NCBI RefSeq assembly: GCF_019603315.1
Contig: NZ_CP080649.1
Location: 1,689,501-1,753,500 of the forward strand
Length of the DNA: 64,000 nt
Direction: 5' to 3'
Source of the DNA: Ruficoccus sp. ZRK36
GTDB taxonomy: Bacteria > Verrucomicrobiota > Verrucomicrobiia > Opitutales > Cerasicoccaceae
Below are positions 23,276 through 35,482 of the stretch, piece after piece; position 1 is the stretch's first letter; each line of letters starts with the position of its first letter. The notes under the pieces were generated by a model. That model was not told where the DNA came from. It did not search any database and was given only the letters and a program-made list of their open reading frames with translations. The translations under genes were made by a program, and so were the position numbers.

Positions 23276-26041
23276 CTACTTGCTTTGGCTTTTGGGCGGG
23301 AACGGGTTGTTGGTGTTCATGCGCGAGAGGGAATCGTTGAGGCGCATGCCTAAAACACGTGAGAGATTCAGGAACAGCTTACTGGAAAGGAATGGGCTGG
23401 AGCGTTGGAGCTTGAGCATGCTGTCCCAGTCCAGGACGAGCAGCTTGCCCGCGGTGCTTGCGGTTACATCGGCGGTACGGCGCACGCTGGAGACCAGGGC
23501 AACTTCACCGACTACACCGCCCAGCGAGAGCGTGGAGAGGACGAGTTTATTGCCTTCAACCTGCTTGCTGACTTCAAACTCCCCATCGATCACCACGTAC
23601 ATGCGGTGCCCGAGCTCGCCCTCGCGGATGATGCGTTGGCCAGGCTCGCAGTCCTCGATGTTGGCCAGCAGGATCAGCTTTTTCGCCTGCCATTTACTCA
23701 TGCCTGCAAAGACCGGCGAAGACTCGATGAGCGCCTGACGAAGGTTAAAGCCGATGACATCCCAGAGGGTGATCAAGCGTGTGGTGGACAGCAGCACGGG
23801 CGTCAGCAGGACGTCGGCCGCAAAGGCCAGCAGCATGACGAAGGCGCTCAGCAGGCCGAACTGCATGACGGGCAGGAAACTGGAAAAACCGAGCACGAGA
23901 AACCCGCCGGCCAGGCCGAACGAGGTCGTCATCACCGGGTAAAACTCGGAGCGTAAAGCGCTGGCGATGGCGGGCATCTCCTCCTTGTGCACCTTCAGCT
24001 CTTTGTTATAGCGCACCATCAGGTGCAGGGTGTCGTCCACGGCGATGCCAATGGTGATGGCGGCCACCATGCAGGTGCCGACGTTGAGCGGGATGCCCGT
24101 CAGCCCCATCAGCCCGAAGACCATCAGTACGGCGAAAACATTTGAAAAAACCGTCAGCAGACCTGCGCGGCACGAGAGGAACAACAGGCCCACCGTGATG
24201 AACAAAAAGGCGATCATGCTGGAGAGTGAGAGCACCTGCCCGGTGATCACCTTGTCCACAGCGCGGGAAGCCAGCACGGACTGCCCCGTCACGCTGTAGC
24301 CATGCATCCCGAACTCTCCGCTGCCGAGTTTGTTCTCGATCTCGTCCACGAGTTGATTGAAGGCGCTACTGTCATTCAGATTGCAGCGCAGGGTCAGGTT
24401 GACGGCAGAAAAGTCACCGCTGACGTACGGCTGGAGAGTGGAGCGGTGGAAAAACAGCAGGTACTGAGCGACCAGCCCATCCTTGTCCGGGACTTTGAGC
24501 ATGGCCGGGTCATCTCCGAACATAGCCTTGTTCACGAGGGCGAGGTAGTCATTCAGGCCGATGACCTTATCGACATCATCGCGCTGCCGCAGCCACTCGC
24601 TGAGCTTCTCCACCTGCATTAGCTTCTTGGCCTGACGGTATTCGCCCGGCTCGCCTTCCAGGGTGATGTAGGCGACCTTGCTGCCACTCAGGCGCGACGA
24701 GACCGTGTTGAGCTTTTCCAGGATGGGAGAGTCTGGCCGCAGGAAGCTCAGCAGGTCGTTGCTGACCTTGATCTGCGGGATCAGGAACAGGCAGGGTACG
24801 CAAAGAATCGCGAATACGGCGATGACCGTGCGCGGGCGGCCGATCGCATGGGTCATGATCCAGTGGCGGACTCGCAGAGTGAGGCGGCGCTGGCGTGAGT
24901 TTTGCTCGCTGCCCTTGGAATTACTGCGGATGAAGCGCCCGAAGAAGCGCAGATACGCAGGCAGAAACATGGCGGAGACGGCGAAGCGGGCAATCAAGCC
25001 GAAGGCCGCACTCATGCCGAAGTCCTGCATGATCTGCAGGGCATTGATGCCCGTCACGGCAAAGCCGAGCGTCGTCGTCATTGCGGTGAGCATCAGGGTC
25101 AGCCCGATACGCCCGGCTACGGCCTCGATGGCGGCCAGCCCGGTGATGCCCTCGTCGCGAATCTCCCGATACTCGGTCAGGATGTGGACATCCTCGGTGG
25201 CCCCGATGATCAGGATCAGCGCCGGGACGATGTAGTTGAGCATCCCGATGGGGATACCCGCCATGGACATGAAGCCCAGGGTCCAGATCGTAGCGATGGC
25301 GGCATTGATGACCGGGATGAGCGATGCCTGTACGCTGCCCATGAGCAGCCCGATTAGCCCGATCAGGATCAGGCAGGAGAGGGGCAGGAGAAACTTCTGG
25401 TCGCCGAGGATGTAGTCGCTCATCCACACGTGAATGGCGGGTGAGCCGACTTGAAAGACCCGGTCAAACTTCCCGTTGTAATTTTTCAGGATACCCTCGA
25501 TGCTCTCGTAGACTTTGCGGTCGTAATGACTTTCCGAGGAGGTAGAGGGCTTGAGGTAAAGGCTTAGCAGAGTGGCCTCGCCGTCTTCGGACAGGATCGC
25601 TCGCGTCAGCAGGGGATTGGCCTTTGCGACTGTTTTGAGCCAGTCAGCTTCCTTCTGCGTCTCAGGGACGCGCTTCACGAGTGGAGAGGTGTCGACCCAA
25701 CCGCCGGAGCCGGTGATGTTTTTAGCGGTAAAGAGGTTCTCCTCCCGCTGGACCTCGGGGAGCTTTTTCAGGTCCAGTGTCAGCTGCTTGAGCAGAGCCA
25801 GCTTCTCGGGGCTAAACAGCTGGGTGTCCTCGATGTAGACTGAGGCCAACTGGTCAGAGCCGAATTCGTCGCGCACGGCTTCATAGCGCATGCGTTCGGG
25901 GCTATCGTGCGGGATGAGTTCGTCCGTGGAGACGTTGATCTCCAAGCGCATAGCCTGCCACAAGCCGAAGCCTGTAAGCAGCAGAAATACCCCAAAGACT
26001 CCCAGGGCATGCCGGTAGCAAAACTGGAAGAGACGTGACAC
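23276..26041 (-). CDS. RND-superfamily exporter with cyclic-nucleotide-binding tail
   Basis: A 921-residue inner-membrane protein of the MMPL/HAE3-type RND family, with a GTG start at 26041. Two six-helix halves each follow a large periplasmic loop. The proton-relay acids are in IGATEDVHILTEYRE and GIAVDDTLHLMVRYN. After the last helix, about residues 780-900 form a cNMP-binding fold (PGQRIIREGELGHRMYVVID, then GGVVGEVALVSSVRRTADV). The family normally lacks this tail. It follows a LolA-like gene by 127 bp; such pairs move lipids, hopanoids or lipoproteins to the outer membrane. Confidence 0.85.
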   Translation of the reverse strand: MSRLFQFCYRHALGVFGVFLLLTGFGLWQAMRLEINVSTDELIPHDSPERMRYEAVRDEFGSDQLASVYIEDTQLFSPEKLALLKQLTLDLKKLPEVQREENLFTAKNITGSGGWVDTSPLVKRVPETQKEADWLKTVAKANPLLTRAILSEDGEATLLSLYLKPSTSSESHYDRKVYESIEGILKNYNGKFDRVFQVGSPAIHVWMSDYILGDQKFLLPLSCLILIGLIGLLMGSVQASLIPVINAAIATIWTLGFMSMAGIPIGMLNYIVPALILIIGATEDVHILTEYREIRDEGITGLAAIEAVAGRIGLTLMLTAMTTTLGFAVTGINALQIMQDFGMSAAFGLIARFAVSAMFLPAYLRFFGRFIRSNSKGSEQNSRQRRLTLRVRHWIMTHAIGRPRTVIAVFAILCVPCLFLIPQIKVSNDLLSFLRPDSPILEKLNTVSSRLSGSKVAYITLEGEPGEYRQAKKLMQVEKLSEWLRQRDDVDKVIGLNDYLALVNKAMFGDDPAMLKVPDKDGLVAQYLLFFHRSTLQPYVSGDFSAVNLTLRCNLNDSSAFNQLVDEIENKLGSGEFGMHGYSVTGQSVLASRAVDKVITGQVLSLSSMIAFLFITVGLLFLSCRAGLLTVFSNVFAVLMVFGLMGLTGIPLNVGTCMVAAITIGIAVDDTLHLMVRYNKELKVHKEEMPAIASALRSEFYPVMTTSFGLAGGFLVLGFSSFLPVMQFGLLSAFVMLLAFAADVLLTPVLLSTTRLITLWDVIGFNLRQALIESSPVFAGMSKWQAKKLILLANIEDCEPGQRIIREGELGHRMYVVIDGEFEVSKQVEGNKLVLSTLSLGGVVGEVALVSSVRRTADVTASTAGKLLVLDWDSMLKLQRSSPFLSSKLFLNLSRVLGMRLNDSLSRMNTNNPFPPKSQSK

Positions 26042-26168
26042 CCGTTAAGCGATCAGCGAGGGCGTGATTACCCGTGCTGATGATCTTGCAACATAGGGGT
26101 TTTACCCTCGGTCACAAGCGAAATGCGTGTAGGACAGTATCGTAATTAACGAATTTGCCCAGAGCCGT

Positions 26169-27041
26169 TCAGCTCTTGTTGCTGTCGTCCGTATGCGGCT
26201 CGTCAAGGATCTCCAGGAGTGCTTCGTTGCTGGCATCTTGGGTTTGGAGGGATTCAACCGTGAAAACCTCTTCGGGGACATCCTTGTTCAAGCGGGCCTT
26301 GAGCACCGTCATGATCGAAGTGGTGTTGTTCAGGTGGTTGTTCATCGTGGCGCGGCGCGGGCGCTCCGTCATGCCGTCCACCTCGGAGGAGTTGTAGTCG
26401 TAGCCGTTAAAGGTCTTATACGGTTCGCGCTCACCCTCGGCGTAAAACTCGACGCGCAGGATGTTGTAGTCCTCCTTGTCGATGTAGAGCAGGCGACTGG
26501 CGTAGTCCTGCCGGTTCTTGATGTCCACATTCGCAGGAGCCGACATGATGACATACACCTCGCGGCCCTCCAGCTCCTCGTCGAGCAGACGGTAGTACTG
26601 GAACTCGTTCGTATTCTCCTTGCGCAGATCGTCAAAGGTGAAGTCCGAGCCCATGAAGGGTGTATTCTTCTGCGAGCCGGTGATCTGACGCGCCTGTCCG
26701 AGCGCTGGAAGGTAAAAGTACTGTTCGCTTTCGTCGCCGCCTTTTTCCTTGGTCAGCAGAGCGACCCCGCTGATATCGTCGGGGGCGAGGAAGCGGATCA
26801 GGTAGCGCAGGTTGCCGTCTTTGTCGGGTTTCACCGCGCTGAGCATCTCGCGCACCTGGGTGTTCCCGCCTTCATCGACGATGACCATCTTGATCAGGTC
26901 GACCTCGGAGTTCACGGCCTGGCGAGTCTTGAGCTCGCCCATGATCTCGTCGGCGGTTTTGTAGCTGGCTTTGCGAAAGCCCGACAGCGGAAGTATGGCT
27001 GCGAGCAGTACACAAGCGATGGCGATCCGTGGGAAAGTCAT
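26169..27041 (-). CDS. LolA-like outer-membrane lipoprotein-sorting protein
   Basis: A 290-residue secreted protein; ATG 27041 gives the signal MTFPRIAIACVLLAAILPLSG. The body matches the LolA-like outer membrane lipoprotein-sorting family (YLIRFLAPDDISGVALL, YFYLPALGQARQITGSQK, FMGSDFTFDDLR, DYASRLLYIDKEDYNILRVEF). This periplasmic partner is regularly encoded with RND exporters, as here, and would carry the hydrophobic cargo. Confidence 0.85.
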   Translation of the reverse strand: MTFPRIAIACVLLAAILPLSGFRKASYKTADEIMGELKTRQAVNSEVDLIKMVIVDEGGNTQVREMLSAVKPDKDGNLRYLIRFLAPDDISGVALLTKEKGGDESEQYFYLPALGQARQITGSQKNTPFMGSDFTFDDLRKENTNEFQYYRLLDEELEGREVYVIMSAPANVDIKNRQDYASRLLYIDKEDYNILRVEFYAEGEREPYKTFNGYDYNSSEVDGMTERPRRATMNNHLNNTTSIMTVLKARLNKDVPEEVFTVESLQTQDASNEALLEILDEPHTDDSNKS

Positions 27042-27131
27042 AACCGTAGCAGGAATAAACTTAATGTAGCGTATTAGGGCGGCTGTCAATGAAAGTTGGT
27101 CTCCCCAGACGCATATCAGCTCAGTTACAGG

Positions 27132-27782
27132 CTAGTTAAGCTGCTGGGGATTGTCGATCAGGCCAAAGGAAAGAGCCTGGCGAGTGAGGCCTGCGACGTC
27201 GTGGACGCCGAGCTTCTTCATCAGGTTCGCGCGGTGGGTGTCGGCCGTCTTCACGCTGATGTCGAGTTTCGCTGCGATTTCCTTGCTGGTGCAGCTCTCG
27301 GCGATCAGTTGGAGGACCTGCCGTTCGCGCGGTGTCAGCTCCTCCAGAGAATCCCCTTGGCTGGGGTTGATCATGATTTCGCGCATGATGTCCACGATGC
27401 GCGGGCCGAAATAGCTCTGGCCGGCCGCAATCTTTTCCAGTGCGACCTCCAGTTCGTTCAAATTCGCGTCCTTCTCGATAAAGCCCTCGATACCGGCTTC
27501 GAGTACCTTGCGGACCACGTTTTTACTCGGGAAGGCCGAGAAGACGAGGATGTCCGGCTTGCGGTCGGCGTTTTTGAGCTGGCGGAGCACCTCGACGCCG
27601 TTGAGCTGCGGGAGCATGATGTCCAGCACGACGATGTCAGGCTTTTTATCGTTAATCTCACGCAGGGCCTCGTGCCCATCAGCCAAAGCCCCGACGACTT
27701 CGATACCGGGGTACGACTCCAACAAGCGGCAGATCAGGTCCCGCAGGATGGTTTGGTCTTCTACAACAACGACGCGCTTCAT
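27132..27782 (-). CDS. NarL/FixJ-type response regulator, orphan
   Basis: A 216-residue two-domain regulator starting at ATG 27782. The receiver (1-120) has VVVEDQ, the phospho-Asp in DIVVLDIMLP and the Lys in GIEGFIEKD. The C-terminal LuxR-type helix-turn-helix (about 150-205) reads ELTPRERQVLQLIAESCTSK, then EIAAKLDISVKTADTHRANLMKK. No histidine kinase gene is adjacent. Confidence 0.9.
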   Translation of the reverse strand: MKRVVVVEDQTILRDLICRLLESYPGIEVVGALADGHEALREINDKKPDIVVLDIMLPQLNGVEVLRQLKNADRKPDILVFSAFPSKNVVRKVLEAGIEGFIEKDANLNELEVALEKIAAGQSYFGPRIVDIMREIMINPSQGDSLEELTPRERQVLQLIAESCTSKEIAAKLDISVKTADTHRANLMKKLGVHDVAGLTRQALSFGLIDNPQQLN

Positions 27783-27994
27783 GAGAGATATCAGTGACAC
27801 TACAATGATCGCCCCGGCTTTGGCAATCCCCTTTACGACAGGGAAACCGCTGTGCGCAAGGGGCTGTGATCCTGAGAGGGGCGTGAAGAATGACCCTGAC
27901 TGCCTACAAGAAAGCCTGTAGTCCCCGGCGCAGGAGAAGCAGAAAGAAATACTGGCTGCTCCAACGATAGCCGTATCGGAGCTCTGAGTGTCGA

Positions 27995-29284
27995 CTACGA
28001 TTGGACAAACTTGAACTCCGCGACCGCGTCCACAAGGCGGGTGGGGATGTTACCGTGGATGAGGACGCCCTCGTTCTGCGCCTCCTCGTCCTGGACGGCT
28101 CCGGCCTCATGGAGCTTGTTGATCAGGTCGTAGCGGCTGTGGGGGATGAGCAGGGTCATCGGTTCGGCAAACTCGCGCAGCATCTGCTCACACTTGTCCA
28201 GTAGCTGGTCCATGCCCTCGCCGGTGTGGGCGCTGATAAAGATCGCGTTGGGGTGGTCGTGGTGCAGCTCGGCCTCATGCAGGCCGTCGATGCCTCGGTC
28301 GATCTTGTTAAAGACCGTGAGGATGTTTTTCGTCTCGGCGCCCAGTTCCTTGAGGACGCTGAGGGTGGTTTTGTAGTGGGCCTCGGCTTCGGGGCTGGAG
28401 GCATCGACCACATGGATGAGAAAGGTCGAGACGATGGCCTCCTCAAGCGTGGCCTTGAAGGCCTCGACCAGGCGGTGCGGCAGACGGCGGACAAAGCCGA
28501 CCGTGTCGGTGACGAGCAGGGCCTGCCCGGAGGGTAGCTCCATGCGGCGGGTGGTCGGGTCGAGCGTGGCGAAGAGCTTATCCGCGGCGAGGACCTTGGA
28601 CCCGGTCAGGCGGTTGAGCAGGGAGGATTTACCGGCGTTGGTGTAGCCGACGATCGCGGCCGAGGGCAGGGGTACCTTCATGCGTTGCTTGCGCTGGGTC
28701 TCGCGGTGGCGCACGACGTCCTTGAGCTCGGTCTTGAGCTTTGAGATGCGCGTGCGGATCATGCGCTGGTCCAGCTCGAGCTGGGTTTCCCCGGCGTCAC
28801 GCTGGAGAGCGCCACCGCCGCGCTGGCGGTCAAGGTGGGTCCACGCGCGCTTCATGCGCGGCAGCTGGTACTCAAGCTGAGCCAGCTCGACCTGGAGGCT
28901 GGCTTCCTTAGTCGAGGCGCGCCGGTTGAAAATGTCCAAGATGATTTCCTGCCGGTCGATGACGAGGATCTTTCCGTCGCCCTCACGCTCCCAGTTGCGC
29001 TGCTGCGCGGGGGTGAGCTCCTCGTCGAAGATGATCGAGTCGCACTCCTCCTTGGCAACCTCTTCGAGCACTTCCTTCACCTTGCCGGTGCCGAGCAGGA
29101 ACGCCGACTGCGGCTCACGGATGCGGACGATCTTGCGCAGGCCGACGCCGACCCTGAGGTTTGCCGCCAGCTCTTCGAGTTCATCAAGCAGGCTCTCGGC
29201 TTCGCCCGCGTACATGCCGGGGCGCTCCACGCCCAGCAGGCAGGCGCGGTTGATCATGGGGTTCAGGTCGTCAGTATCGATCAT
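27995..29284 (-). CDS. hflX: GTPase HflX
   Basis: A 429-residue ribosome-associated GTPase. The N-terminal HflX domain ends in a coiled coil (KEASLQVELAQLEYQLPRMK) with the family signature GGGALQRDAGETQLE. The G domain starts at about residue 215 with G1 GYTNAGKSSLLNRL, G3 DTVGF and G4 NKID. HflX splits stalled or hibernating ribosomes. The C-terminal domain follows the G domain as usual. Confidence 0.94.
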   Translation of the reverse strand: MIDTDDLNPMINRACLLGVERPGMYAGEAESLLDELEELAANLRVGVGLRKIVRIREPQSAFLLGTGKVKEVLEEVAKEECDSIIFDEELTPAQQRNWEREGDGKILVIDRQEIILDIFNRRASTKEASLQVELAQLEYQLPRMKRAWTHLDRQRGGGALQRDAGETQLELDQRMIRTRISKLKTELKDVVRHRETQRKQRMKVPLPSAAIVGYTNAGKSSLLNRLTGSKVLAADKLFATLDPTTRRMELPSGQALLVTDTVGFVRRLPHRLVEAFKATLEEAIVSTFLIHVVDASSPEAEAHYKTTLSVLKELGAETKNILTVFNKIDRGIDGLHEAELHHDHPNAIFISAHTGEGMDQLLDKCEQMLREFAEPMTLLIPHSRYDLINKLHEAGAVQDEEAQNEGVLIHGNIPTRLVDAVAEFKFVQS

Positions 29285-29297
29285 GGAAAGAGAAGGG

Positions 29298-29330
29298 GAT
29301 TAACCGCAAAGGCGCAAAGACGCAAAGGAG
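29298..29330 (+). repeat. Left inverted repeat of the GxxExxY cassette
   Basis: The sequence from GGGATTAACCGC to CGCAAAGGAG here is repeated in inverted form at 29817-29851 with about 30 of 35 positions alike. It is built of near-repeats of CGCAAAG. The gene lies between the two copies. Confidence 0.65.
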
Positions 29331-29366
29331 AATGTTGACGCAGTTGGAGAACGGTTTGGGCCGTCT

Positions 29367-29759
29367 TTAACGGCTTAGGACGAGACGCCGGATACCATGC
29401 TTGATTAACGGGGTATTGAAGTTGATGAGAAGACCGAGTTGGTTACCGGTTAATTTCAGGTAAGTGAGTAATTGAGCCTGATGTAGCGGTGTCAATTCCT
29501 CGGTCGATTTGAGTTCAAGGATGACTTTTCTTTCCATCCAGATGTCGAGTCTGAGGCCAGCATCCAGTTGTACGCCATCATAGATGACGGGGAGGCGGAC
29601 TTGTGTCTCAATGCTCAGGTTTTGCTTGGAAAGTTCATGGAACAGGCACTTCTCATAAACTGATTCCAGCAACCCGGGACCGAGTGCCGTATGTACTCTG
29701 TAGGCGCAATCAACGGCTTTTTTAGCCAAGGAGTTTTCAATTCCCAAGAGGGGTTCCAT
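29367..29759 (-). CDS. GxxExxY protein
   Basis: A 130-residue protein of the GxxExxY family: AYRVHTALGPGLLESVYEKC holds the name motif, followed by VRLPVIYDGVQLDAGLRLDI and VILELKSTEELTPLHQAQLL, which has the D...E-x-K pattern of PD-(D/E)XK nuclease folds. The family is common and often multicopy in Verrucomicrobia and related phyla; the function is unknown. This copy is enclosed by inverted repeats, which suggests it moves as a cassette. Confidence 0.88.
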   Translation of the reverse strand: MEPLLGIENSLAKKAVDCAYRVHTALGPGLLESVYEKCLFHELSKQNLSIETQVRLPVIYDGVQLDAGLRLDIWMERKVILELKSTEELTPLHQAQLLTYLKLTGNQLGLLINFNTPLIKHGIRRLVLSR

Positions 29760-29816
29760 TTATTTCTACTACAAAGACCGAAAGCGCGGAGGCGGTAAAG
29801 CCAGAAGTCAATGCTC

Positions 29817-29851
29817 CTCCTTTGCGCCTTCGCGTCTTCGCGGTTAATTCC
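29817..29851 (-). repeat. Right inverted repeat of the GxxExxY cassette
   Basis: Reverse-complement partner of 29298-29330. A third, solitary copy lies at about 55533-55561 without a gene. Confidence 0.65.
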
Positions 29852-29863
29852 CTCCCCCAAAAA

Positions 29864-29892
29864 AAAGCCCCGGCGCGAGGGCCGGGGCTTTG
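29864..29892 (-). terminator. Terminator of ppdK
   Basis: AAAGCCCCGGC pairs with GCCGGGGCTTT across a short GCGAGG loop. On the minus strand it is followed by a run of T, directly after the ppdK stop. Confidence 0.85.
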
Positions 29893-29916
29893 AAAGGAGG
29901 GAATGCGCTTCGCGGG

Positions 29917-32673
<2,757 letters not shown>

Positions 32674-32794
32674 CCTGTTTATGGGTAGTACGGCGGCGGA
32701 TTTGCCGCACGTGACGTGGTTTAAGTATTGAACGTAGGTAAGGAAACCGCGATAGAAAAAGGTTTCCAGCACACCTGTCAACGGAAAGCTGGTG

Positions 32795-33619
32795 ATGGCT
32801 ATGATGGACGAACCGCATAACGGCGAAGAACTCACGGACGATTCCTCTCAACAGGAACCCAGCACGATGGGGCTCCTCGATCACCTGGAGGAGCTGCGCT
32901 GGGCCGTGCTCAAGAGCATCAGCGCCGTGATTGCCGGTGTGGTTATCACTGCGTTTTTCTTTCCAAGCTTCTTTGCGGCTCTGCGCTATCCTCTGGACCG
33001 GGCGGTGAAAAATGAACCGAGCGAGTTGGTTGCGCTGACGACGACGACCGTCATGGGCGTGTTTTCCGTCATTATCCAGGTGTGCATGATCGGGGGGATT
33101 GCGCTGGGACTGCCTTTTGTGCTGTACCATTTTTCGCGCTTTGTTGCGCCGGGACTGACGGAAAAAGAAAAGCGCGTACTCGTGCCGGCATGTGCGGCGA
33201 CGTTCGTGCTTTTCGTGCTCGGGTGTCTGTTCAGTTATTTTATGGTGCTGCCGGTGGGCCTGGAGATGACGCTGTTGCTGAACAAGCAGCTCGACCTCGG
33301 CATTATCTGGACAGCGCAAAGCTACTACAGCCTGGTCGTTTGGATGATGGTCGGGGCGGGGCTAGCGTTTGAGTTTCCGCTCGTGCTGATCTTGCTGCAA
33401 TACATCGGCGTCGTAACGCCGCAGCAACTGCGAGAACACTGGCGTGTGGCGATTGTGCTGGTCGTGGTCGCCTCGGCGTTTCTCACGCCTGCCGATCCGA
33501 TTTCGACCATTATGCTCGGAGTCGTGCTTTTCCTGTTTTACTTGGGATCGATTTATATCGGTGCGCGACTCGTGCGCAAACGCGATGCGGATATCGACGC
33601 CTATCTAGACGGAGAGTAA
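32795..33619 (+). CDS. tatC: Sec-independent protein translocase TatC
   Basis: A TatC protein of about 274 residues. I choose ATG 32795, preceded by GGAAAG; GTG 32792 and ATGs at 32801 and 32804 also fit. [20 protein letters not shown] is the TatC N-terminal signature, and six membrane helices follow, including [20 protein letters not shown]. TatC recognises twin-arginine signals on folded proteins. No tatA or tatB is adjacent. Confidence 0.94.
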   Translation: MAMMDEPHNGEELTDDSSQQEPSTMGLLDHLEELRWAVLKSISAVIAGVVITAFFFPSFFAALRYPLDRAVKNEPSELVALTTTTVMGVFSVIIQVCMIGGIALGLPFVLYHFSRFVAPGLTEKEKRVLVPACAATFVLFVLGCLFSYFMVLPVGLEMTLLLNKQLDLGIIWTAQSYYSLVVWMMVGAGLAFEFPLVLILLQYIGVVTPQQLREHWRVAIVLVVVASAFLTPADPISTIMLGVVLFLFYLGSIYIGARLVRKRDADIDAYLDGE

Positions 33620-33756
33620 CGCTGCCAGGAATTTTCCTGCCCGTAGCGCCTCTTGTTTTTGTTCCTTTGAAACTCTGAATAAGGTGCAACGATACTTGTT
33701 TCTCATTGTTGAACGGGATTGCTATCTGATGTACCGTTATTTATATCCTCTGAATT

Positions 33757-34512
33757 ATGAAGCCTGATCGGTTTATCTTTCCCTTGGGGAAACTCATATC
33801 TGCTGCGGTGATACTTGTGGCTGCGGTAGCCGTGCAGGCTACACCGGTTTCGTTCACCTTTAACAGCTTCACCCACTCCAAGACCGTCAGCGGGAGCTAT
33901 GACGGAGGGAATCTTTCCGATCTCTATGTGGGTAATATCAATATAGCATTCAAGGACACGTCGGGCACCAGCAGTGCCAATGTCGTGGCCTTCTGCATGG
34001 AGCTGTCCCAGGGGCTAAACATAGGGCAGTCCTACAACTACACGGCAACGACGCTGACCGCCGCGGGGCTTTCTGATGCCCAGGCCCGCCTCGTTTCGAT
34101 CCTTTACGACCAGTACTATGCCGGTCCGACGACTCAGGACTGGAATTCCGTCAATACCGGGGCTTTTCAGCTGGCGCTCTGGGAGTTGACCCACGATACG
34201 GATGGCAGCCTGTGGTCTGACGAGGGTGACTTCTATATTCAGAGCGAGGGTAGCAACAAACAGGTGTCGAAGATTGCTAACGAATATCTGACCGATATCT
34301 ATGAGCTGGCATCTGACGCAAACTACGAGCCCTATTCACAGCTGGTTTCCCTGACCAATGCCGAGAGCCAGGATTTGATCGTGATGGCCTCGATGGTGCC
34401 CGGCTATGATGGCGGGACTGTGGTTGCCGTTCCCTTTGGGGTTAATCCGCTACCGGGCATGGCCATTGTTGGTCTGTTTGCCTGGCGCAGACTAAAAAAG
34501 CGCAGGGCTTGA
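33757..34512 (+). CDS. Secreted protein with PEP/PFE-CTERM-like anchor
   Basis: A 251-residue surface protein. Residues 1-28 form a signal peptide ending VQA. The C-terminus VPFGVNPLPGMAIVGLFAWRRLKKRR has a short Pro-Phe-Gly motif, a hydrophobic helix and a basic tail, the layout of exosortase-sorting signals (PFE-CTERM type). The middle, with VVAFCMELSQGLNIGQSYNY, resembles the Cys-containing thioester-like modules of PEP-CTERM proteins. An exosortase is not in this window. Confidence 0.75.
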   Translation: MKPDRFIFPLGKLISAAVILVAAVAVQATPVSFTFNSFTHSKTVSGSYDGGNLSDLYVGNINIAFKDTSGTSSANVVAFCMELSQGLNIGQSYNYTATTLTAAGLSDAQARLVSILYDQYYAGPTTQDWNSVNTGAFQLALWELTHDTDGSLWSDEGDFYIQSEGSNKQVSKIANEYLTDIYELASDANYEPYSQLVSLTNAESQDLIVMASMVPGYDGGTVVAVPFGVNPLPGMAIVGLFAWRRLKKRRA

Positions 34513-34535
34513 GCCTGTAATAAAGCTTTTCCGAG

Positions 34536-34567
34536 AAGCTCCGGTCGATGGCCGGGGCTTTTCTTTT
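34536..34567 (+). terminator. Terminator after the CTERM protein
   Basis: A ten-base-pair stem (AAGCTCCGGT with GCCGGGGCTT, two G-U pairs) and a CGATG loop are followed by TTCTTTT, 24 bp after the stop. Confidence 0.75.
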
Positions 34568-34680
34568 GGGGTAAATCCTGGAATTTGGGCAAAAAAGGGG
34601 GAGTCCGTCTCTCACCCCGGACTCCCCACGCCGGCTCTAAAGGCCGGTTAATCCCCTAATCTATTCTCTCTGTCTATACC

Positions 34681-35190
34681 TCAAAAAGTCTCTTGCGAAA
34701 CTTCTAGGAGGGATAAAAGCACGTAACGGCCGACCTTGGTTTCTACCGGACGGGCGTTAATATGGTAGCTGCGTGTTTCATGATTACTGCCATTGACGGT
34801 GCGCAGCGTGCAGTCGTCTTTGGCGTCCTCGCCCTCGAAGGCGCGGTCCACTGTCGTGTTGACAGGGCATTTGCCGCAGCCTGGGGCTGTCCCGCAGCCC
34901 GAACGGCGCAGGGTGGAGGATTCGCAACCGAGCAGTTCGCCGATTCGCAGACCAACCAGCAGGCTGTCATTGGCCATATCGAGGAGGCCGGAAAAGCTCC
35001 GGTTGGCGAACACTACCTGGCGATGACGGTTCAAAACCGCCCAGGCGCCGGGCATGACTTCGATCACGCGCCGCAGATGGGAAAGCCGCTCGATGCGGGA
35101 GGCTTCCTGACGGATCGACTCCTTCGAGCAGCGCACCGGAGCGGCGCGACGCTTCGAATTAGTAGACCGTGTTGCTGCGGCTGTTGTCAT
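34681..35190 (-). CDS. PAS-domain protein with a four-cysteine cluster
   Basis: A 169-residue cytoplasmic protein. After a basic start, a PAS fold covers about 40-165 (VIEVMPGAWAVLNRHRQVVF, ANRSFSGLL). Within it, Cys89, Cys99, Cys105 and Cys108 (GCE ... GCGTAPGCGKC) form a C-x9-C-x5-C-x2-C cluster. I have seen this GCG..GC..C pattern in other PAS proteins; it could hold a metal or sense redox. No output domain is present, so a partner is needed. Confidence 0.78.
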   Translation of the reverse strand: MTTAAATRSTNSKRRAAPVRCSKESIRQEASRIERLSHLRRVIEVMPGAWAVLNRHRQVVFANRSFSGLLDMANDSLLVGLRIGELLGCESSTLRRSGCGTAPGCGKCPVNTTVDRAFEGEDAKDDCTLRTVNGSNHETRSYHINARPVETKVGRYVLLSLLEVSQETF

Positions 35191-35437
35191 ATTGCCGTTA
35201 CATTAGTCACACTCATGGGCTATGCAATAAAAGATTAGCAAAAATGGATATCGCAAACGCACAAATTAAATATGCTAATTGAAACAAACAGGCAACCTTT
35301 CCTAATGGGGCTTTGGCAAACGCATGAGTGCTAAGCCTCATTCTGCCCGGGAGGTCAGACTCCGACTGGGTTCGCGGTCATATCCCTATAACTCAAGGGG
35401 AAGTGACCAGTGGTCCGCTGGGGTGGGACAATAAAAA

Positions 35438-35456
35438 AGGGCCTATTAGAGGCCCT
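35438..35456 (-). terminator. Terminator after the small membrane protein
   Basis: AGGGCCT pairs with AGGCCCT around a five-base loop, followed on the minus strand by TTTTTTATT. It lies 27 bp past the stop of the 35483-35728 gene. Confidence 0.8.
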
Positions 35457-35482
35457 GAAATACAGTGTGTTCTGCTGTGATT

